Translations under genes and position numbers: made by a program | Origin: Cricetomys ansorgei | Taxonomy: Eukaryota > Chordata > Mammalia > Rodentia > Nesomyidae | Direction: 5' to 3' | NCBI GenBank assembly: GCA_026225945.1 | Contig: JAMJFZ010001133.1 | Coordinates: forward strand, 5,538,501-5,602,500 | DNA: 64,000 nt | In this document: piece by piece, positions 58,851 to 64,000 of the stretch | Layout: each line of letters starts with the position of its first letter | How positions within the stretch are numbered: the stretch's first letter is position 1 | The notes under the pieces: generated by a model | What the model saw: the letters and a program-made list of their open reading frames with translations, nothing else | What the model was told of the DNA's origin: nothing | Database searches by the model: none

Positions 58851-60301
58851 CAGTATTTAGTTCAAAATTCATTTAATTCCCAACATTTCAAGAATTCTAA
58901 AAACAAGTTTTTTTTTTAACTTTCTGAATAAAAAGCTATATATTGATCAAGAAACTTACACAAATCTGAAATAAACAATGAATACATTAGCAACCCATTC
59001 AAGAGCTCAGCCATCCAGTTAAACACATTTAAAATGAAAAAGGCCAGAAAACAGTAGAGGAATTTAAAATAACACAAAGGACAGAAGTGTAATAATGACT
59101 AGGACTACTTTGAAAATTCTGGTTTATTTCTGTACTTTTCCCTCAAGGATCACCTTTTGTTCCTTATTTTACTTGCATATGGAATGGTGAGAATAATTGC
59201 ATCTTTTTCAACTCTATAAAGGAATTCCTACAGCAAATCTTGATGCTAGGCTTGGCCTCTTATTGTGATTTTGTTATTACTGACTTATCCAGAAAATTGT
59301 GAGTTATCTAGAAAAATGTGTACTGTGTAGATTCTACACATCTTTGAGCCACAAGAGGACAGGGAGAAACCATTTTGTGTTTGCACATGTTCACTCTCTT
59401 CTGGCTTGCTTGCTATTGTGTGGTCTGTGAGAAATCATTTCCTCTTTCCATTTGTCGACAGTGCATATTTTAAGGTTGATAATTAGTATATTCTTACATA
59501 TTGTAACTCTCTGTTCTTATGAATATCTGTATGAATTTAGTTTCCAAATACTTTCCTTGGGGAAGAGTCACTTGTCTACAATAACCTAAAGGGTCATTTC
59601 TCTACTGTTTAATGTATCTAAACTGTTTGTTCTATGATTTGCACTCTATCTGGTATGGTGTATTTAAGATCAAAGTTTTTTTTTTTTTTTAATGAGAGAC
59701 AAGGAGTTTATAATTTGAAAATATAAATGTAATACAAAATATGCTAATTTGTTATACTTTATCATAGCTGTGACAATTTTCATTTGAGATTTGATATTTA
59801 AAAGGCTTTGTATTTTATCCAAAGAAACTAAAATTAATTTTTATTGTAATATTGAAATGAAACATAAGAAAATTGAAGTCCACGTTTAAATGCTGTGGTG
59901 TGTAACTTATTCTTCTAACATATTTAACCATTAAAGTTCTGAAAGTGTGGTAATGGAAATGTTACTAAACAATCAGTCATTTAAGATGTTTTAAATGTTT
60001 TGTTATTTCCACTGACATAGTCTACAATCTTCTTTTCAATTAATTTATTTTTTATAAATACTAGTGGCATTGTTATACTACTATATAAATACTACTGACA
60101 AGTGTATATTGCATTAACATATTTTTATATTCCTACTTTAAATTATGCAAAGTAAAATGGAATGTCTAATTTATCAGATGCTAAATTCATGACCTTTAAG
60201 AAATTCAATCTGTGTTCATTGAAATCTACTCTAAATCACAGTGTCAGATCAAATACATTCTCTAAGACCTAAACCAAAATAATATATATGTATGTGTGTC
60301 T

Positions 60302-60337
<36 letters not shown>

Positions 60338-60764
60338 GTAAAGCTAGTAAGAGTGAAAGCCTAATTAGTGTTCTTGCTGTTTTTATCAAACATGAGTAGA
60401 AAAGTGATCAAAACCCTCTAATGGTCAGAAGAAGGCAAGTTTGGGGCATTATCTTTCATCTTAGATAAGCCTTTGCTGCATTATTTCTGAGGGTTGATTT
60501 GCTGGCCTAGTTTGAGAGAGGTTCAAATATTTTAAATTTAAAAAGAGATTACATAATGATATTTTTAAAACTTTACTTCATGTATGCATTTTTTTATTAT
60601 CTGAATATATAAAATCAAAAGTGGAATAAGCTAATTCTATAAAAATACTTTAAAGGAATAATCTGAAACTAATTTTTTAATTAAACAACATGAGTAAATT
60701 TTTTCTGTCATTAATGTACTATGTTATATTTTTTATTATGAAAATAATGATTAAATTATAATTT
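58851..60764. other. Unassigned AT-rich sequence with a TG microsatellite
   Basis: No recognised interspersed repeat and no gene. A perfect TG run lies at about 60305-60335, and a T run at about 59679-59691. Confidence 0.45.
60305..60335. repeat. (TG)n microsatellite
   Basis: A perfect TG tract of about 30 bp, preceded by imperfect TA/TG repeats from about 60281. Confidence 0.95.
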
Positions 60765-60960
60765 CATTTATTGATTGATTGTTGGGTGGATGGATAGATG
60801 GATGAATGGATATGTCCATATGCCAAATCTGGTGTGTGGAGTTTAGAGGTGCAATTTTCAGGAATCAGTTTCACCATGTAGGTGTCAGAAACAGAATTCA
60901 TTCATACATAGAAGATTTAAAGCTGACACCAGTCTCTACTAGTTCTCTACAAAGCTATTT
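60765..60960 (-). repeat. B3-like SINE, antisense, with a GGAT microsatellite
   Basis: A GGAT/GATG-rich start (60785-60812) is followed by 'tatgccaaatctggtgtgtg', 'gagtttagaggtgcaatttt' and 'caggaatcagtttcaccatg', then 'taggtgtcagaaacagaatt'. This is the complement of B3 (gtgtggaggtcagaggacaactt...caccatgtgggtcc). It is diverged. Confidence 0.6.
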
Positions 60961-61085
60961 CACTATTAATCATATTTAATAAAAATGAATAAGAATTTCA
61001 AATGGAAATTGGTTTGTTAAGTATAAATGCACATTACCTTAACATCATACAAACTCTAAAGCAAATACATTCTTACATTACCCTA
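60961..61085. other. Short unassigned AT-rich spacer
   Basis: Nothing recognised. Confidence 0.4.
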
Positions 61086-61492
61086 TTATACTTGCGAGCT
61101 TTGTGTCAACTTAACAAAAGCTAGTGTTCTCTGAAAGCAAGTTCAACTGAGAAATGCCCCCATAAAATCCAGCTGTAAGACATTTTCTTAATTAGCGATT
61201 GTGATGGGAGTGCAAATTCCATTATAGGTGGTGCAATCCCTGGACTGGTGGTCTTGGGTTCTATAAGAAACAGACTGAGCAAGTCATGAGGAGTAAGCCA
61301 GTAAGAAGCAGCCTTCCATGGCTTCTGCATGAGCTCTTGCCTTCAGATCCCTGCCCTGATTGAGTTCCTGTATTGACCTTCCTCAGTGATGTACTGTCAC
61401 CTGAAATTGCAAGCCAAATAAACCCTTTCTTCCCCAGTTTACGTTGATGATGGTGTTTCCTCACGGCAATAGTAATCCTAATTAAGACACCT
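61086..61492 (+). mobile_element. MaLR-like solo LTR (ERVL-MaLR group)
   Basis: It reads 'gtgtcaacttaacaaaagct', 'ccataaaatccagctgtaag', 'cattttcttaattagcgatt', 'ggtgcaatccctggactggt', 'ggtcttgggttctataagaa', 'ggcttctgcatgagctcttg' and 'caagccaaataaaccctttc', then 'tcatggtgttt'-like sequence and 'aatcctaattaagacac'. This is a very common rodent LTR layout with an internal AATAAA (61409-61414) and a terminal 'ctaattaagaca', parallel to primate MaLR LTR ends. It is nearly full length (about 400 bp). Antisense frames at 61121-61464 are not genes. The exact subfamily is not assigned. Confidence 0.7.
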
Positions 61493-61559
61493 ACAGATTT
61501 TAAACTAAATCTGTAAAACTTTAATGAAGGATACCATGAAAATATAGAATGTTAAATAT

Positions 61560-62060
61560 AAAAATTTTCTGTCACAAAATATCCAGGAACTGTGGGATAC
61601 TGAGAAAATACTGAATCTAAGAATAATAGGAATAGAAGGATGAGAAAACCATCTCAAAAACACAAAAAACTATTTTCAAAAAATATCATAAAAGAAAATT
61701 CCCCTAACATGAAGAAGCAGATGCCTATCAAGACATAAAAAGCCTACAGAACACCAAATAGACAGGACTAGAAAAGAAATTATTCACAACACATAATACT
61801 CAAAACTCTAAATGTTACAAAAGAAAGGTTATTAAAAACTGCAAGAGAAAAAGTCAAGTAATATATAAAGGCAGACCTCTTAGAATTATACCTGACTTCT
61901 CAATAGAGACTGTAACAGATAGAAGGTCTAGAGAGATGTTGTACAGACTCCACTCTAAGAAGCCATAGATGCCACCTCAGACTATTATTCTCAGCAAATC
62001 TTTAAATCACAATTGGTGAAGAAACTGATACATTCCATGATAAAACTACATTTAAGCAAT
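61560..62060 (+). pseudogene. LINE-1 ORF1 C-terminal remnant
   Basis: It keeps 'aagaataataggaatagaag', 'aaaaactgcaagagaaaaag', 'ataaaggcagacctcttaga', 'cctgacttctcaatagagac' and 'agatgttgtacagactccac', the ORF1 RRM-like and C-terminal regions. Stops and small indels break it. Compare the homologous 9600-10040. Confidence 0.8.
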
Positions 62061-62289
62061 ATCTATCTACAATTCTACCCTACAGAAAATACTTCAAGAA
62101 AAATGTCAACCTGAAAATGTTGACCCAAGAAAACACAAGAATTAAATAAATGCAGATCAACAAATCAAAAAAGTGGAAGCACACACAAACACACACCCAC
62201 ACAACCACCACCACCAACCACCACCAACGCAGCAGCAACAATAACATAACAGCAATCAACAAATACTTCTCACAGAAAACCCAACATCA

Positions 62290-64000
62290 ATGACCTCACT
62301 CCCCCAAAGACACAGACTAGCAAAATAGATGTGAAAACAATATCCATCCTTCTACTGCATCTAAGAAATACCTCCTAATCCTACCTCAATGATAGACATC
62401 ATCTCAGGATAAAGGGGTAGAAAAAATATTCCAAGCAAATGGATCTAAGAAGCAAACAGATAGATTTGCATAGGAGGTGAAAATAGCAGAATAAATAATT
62501 TTAATGCCTGACAAAATAGACTTAAAAGCAAAACTAATCAGGTAAGAAATGGAAAGGCATTACATATTCATCAAAGGAAAAACCTACAAAGATGGCTTTG
62601 CGATTCTCAATATCTATATACCAAAGGCAAGAACACCCAAATTCACAAAAGCAAAACTATTACAGTTTAAGTCACTTATTTCCTTTCATACACTGATAAT
62701 GGGAGGATTCAATATCAACTCTTGTTATTAGAGAAGTCATCCAGACAGAAACTAAACTAACAAACAAAAATACTGATGACAACTGACTTCATAAACCAAA
62801 TGAACCTAACATATTTACAGAACATTTTAACCAAAAAGAAAAGGATACAATTTCTATTCAGCACCTCAAAGAATGTTTTCCTGAATTGATCATACTCAGA
62901 CACAAAGCAAGTCTCAACAGATGCACGAAAATCAAACTAATATCCTATACTCTGTCTTACCACCATAGATTAAAACTGGACATCAACAGCAACAGAAACA
63001 ACAGAAAGTTTACAAACTCATAGAAAGTGAACAATTCCCTACTGGATGAAAAACGGATCAAGAAAAAATTAAGAAAGAAATTAAAGACTTCCTAGAATTG
63101 AATGAAAATGATTACACAGCATACCTAAACTTACGGGGCATATTGAAGGTGTTTAAAATGATAAATTCATAGCACTATGTGCCTACATGAAAAAAAATTG
63201 GAGAGATCTCTTATGAGGAACTTAATAGCACACCTAAAAGCTCTAAATCAAAAGGAAGAAATAACACCCAAAATAAGACAGCAAGAAATAGTTAAACTCC
63301 GTATTGAAATAAAAACAAAAAGTAAAGTATCAATGAGACAGAATTGATTCTTTGAGAACATTAAAAAGAATGGCAATCCTTCATCGAAATTAACTAAGAG
63401 ACAGAGAATGAATATCAAAATTAACAAAACTAGAGATGAAAATATTCAAATAAACAAAATTAAAGATGAAAAGTGGAATAGAACAGCACACACTGAGGAA
63501 ATCCAGAACATCATAATGTCTTAGTTTTCAAAACCTTTACTCCACCAAATTAAAAAATCTAAAAGAAATGTGTGACTTTCTTGATACCACTAACAAAGCT
63601 TAATTCAAGATCAAATAAGCAATTTAAACATACTTAAACTCCTAGGGAAATGGAAACATTTATAAAAATCTTCCAACCAAAAAATAAAAGCCGAGGGTTA
63701 AATGGTTTCAGCACAGAAGTCTACTAGACTTTTAAAGAAGAGTTAATGCCAATACTCTTCAAATAATTCTACAAAGCATAAACAGAAGAAATTAGCTCAA
63801 TTAGTTTTACCAGGCCACAATTACCCTAATAATCAAGCCCATAATCATCCAACAAAGAAGGAGAATTACAGACCAATTTCTCTTATGGATATAGATACAT
63901 ATATTCTCAGTAAAATACTTACAAACCAAATCCAAGGACATATCAAAAAAAAGATCATCTACCATGACCAAGTAGACTTCATCCCAGAGATTCAGGGTTG
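62290..64000 (+). pseudogene. LINE-1 ORF2 remnant (endonuclease into reverse transcriptase)
   Basis: Frame 62549-62731 is a clear endonuclease segment ('HYIFIKGKTYKDGFAILNIY', then 'TLIMGGFNINS'). The catalytic Asp of the conserved GDFN motif is replaced, giving GGFN. The upstream CCIQETHL region (about 62350-62375) is also degraded. Downstream DNA keeps 'gatcatactcagacacaaag', 'gaactagagacaga'-like words and 'ttcttgataccactaac', then the pre-reverse-transcriptase region. It continues past the window end. Confidence 0.85.

Larger units (their letters stand above)
61555..64000 (+). mobile_element. LINE-1 (Lx-like), second copy, ORF1 to ORF2, running off the window
   Basis: The element enters inside ORF1 ('aaatatccaggaactgtggg') and so is truncated at its 5' end. 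It continues through the ORF1 C-terminal half, the CA/CCA-rich inter-ORF spacer (about 62160-62240), the ORF2 endonuclease and into the reverse transcriptase region ('ttaaatggtttcagcacaga', 'gaccaagtagacttcatccc'), where the window ends. It lies in the same orientation as the 8.6-19 kb copy and belongs to the same general type, but unlike that copy it is not interrupted by LTRs in the visible part. It is full of stops. Confidence 0.88.

Noticed and set aside
62187..62230. CAC/CCA-rich run as a possible functional satellite
   Set aside because: It lies in the LINE-1 inter-ORF spacer, and the homologous place in the other copy (10165-10200) is also CAC/AAC-rich, so it is a LINE-1 feature.

Overview
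This window looks like non-coding nuclear DNA from a muroid rodent (mouse, rat, hamster, vole or deer-mouse type). The evidence is a set of rodent-specific interspersed repeats recognised by eye: B1 (7SL-derived), B2, B3, B4 and ID (tRNA-derived) SINEs, Lx-type LINE-1 elements with their long 3' UTRs, and several LTR families. The DNA is AT-rich, has very few CG dinucleotides and carries many CA, TA and CT microsatellites. I cannot name the species. I found no host protein-coding gene, no convincing host exon, no structural RNA gene and no CRISPR array. The longest open frame, 170 codons at 9244-9756 (-), is antisense to a LINE-1 ORF1 remnant. The window is best read as a gene desert or the inside of a large intron.

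Layout. 1-7 kb: mostly unassigned AT-rich sequence, with a B2 at 1.3 kb and a tRNA-derived SINE at 5.7-6.1 kb that has a B1 inserted in it. 7.0-7.9 kb: copy A of an LTR-like family seen six times here. 8.6-19.05 kb: one old sense-strand LINE-1 running from ORF1 to its AATAAA-bearing 3' end, broken by (i) an antisense ERVK-like remnant with a primer-binding-site-like motif plus family copy B, (ii) a 1.28-kb solo LTR with TG...CA ends and a 6-bp target duplication, and (iii) a roughly 0.5-kb gammaretrovirus-like solo LTR with a tandem repeat in its U3. 19-31.6 kb: old SINEs, an LTR relic and long unassigned stretches. 31.66-33.47 kb: family copies C (+) and D (-), arranged head-outward. 33.5-38.0 kb: the longest block with no recognised interspersed repeat. 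38.0-40.24 kb: a LINE-1 mosaic that looks like a twin-primed (5'-inverted) insertion beside another LINE-1 fragment. 40.5-51.1 kb: unassigned sequence with B3, B4 and ID relics and family copy E (about 46 kb). 51.1-51.4 kb: a short LINE-1 insertion with a 17-bp target duplication. 54.94-56.18 kb: an antisense LINE-1 3' UTR piece flanked by direct repeats of about 180 bp. 56.7-57.8 kb: a sense LINE-1-type 3' end. 58.1-58.8 kb: a B4 and family copy F. 60.8-61.5 kb: a B3 and a MaLR-like LTR. 61.56 kb to the window end: a second ORF1-to-ORF2 LINE-1 that runs out of the window.

Nothing here works together as a pathway. The content is a record of transposon insertions of different ages, and the nesting gives relative dates: LINE-1 8.6-19 kb first, then the LTR elements inside it. 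Repeat names come from remembered consensus sequences and were not searched. The class calls (LINE-1, B1, B2/B3, LTR) are safer than the subfamily names. I saw no new functional system. The most unusual items are the long direct repeats around the 55-kb LINE-1 piece, the six-copy LTR-like family, and the stacked LTR insertions in the 8.6-19 kb LINE-1.
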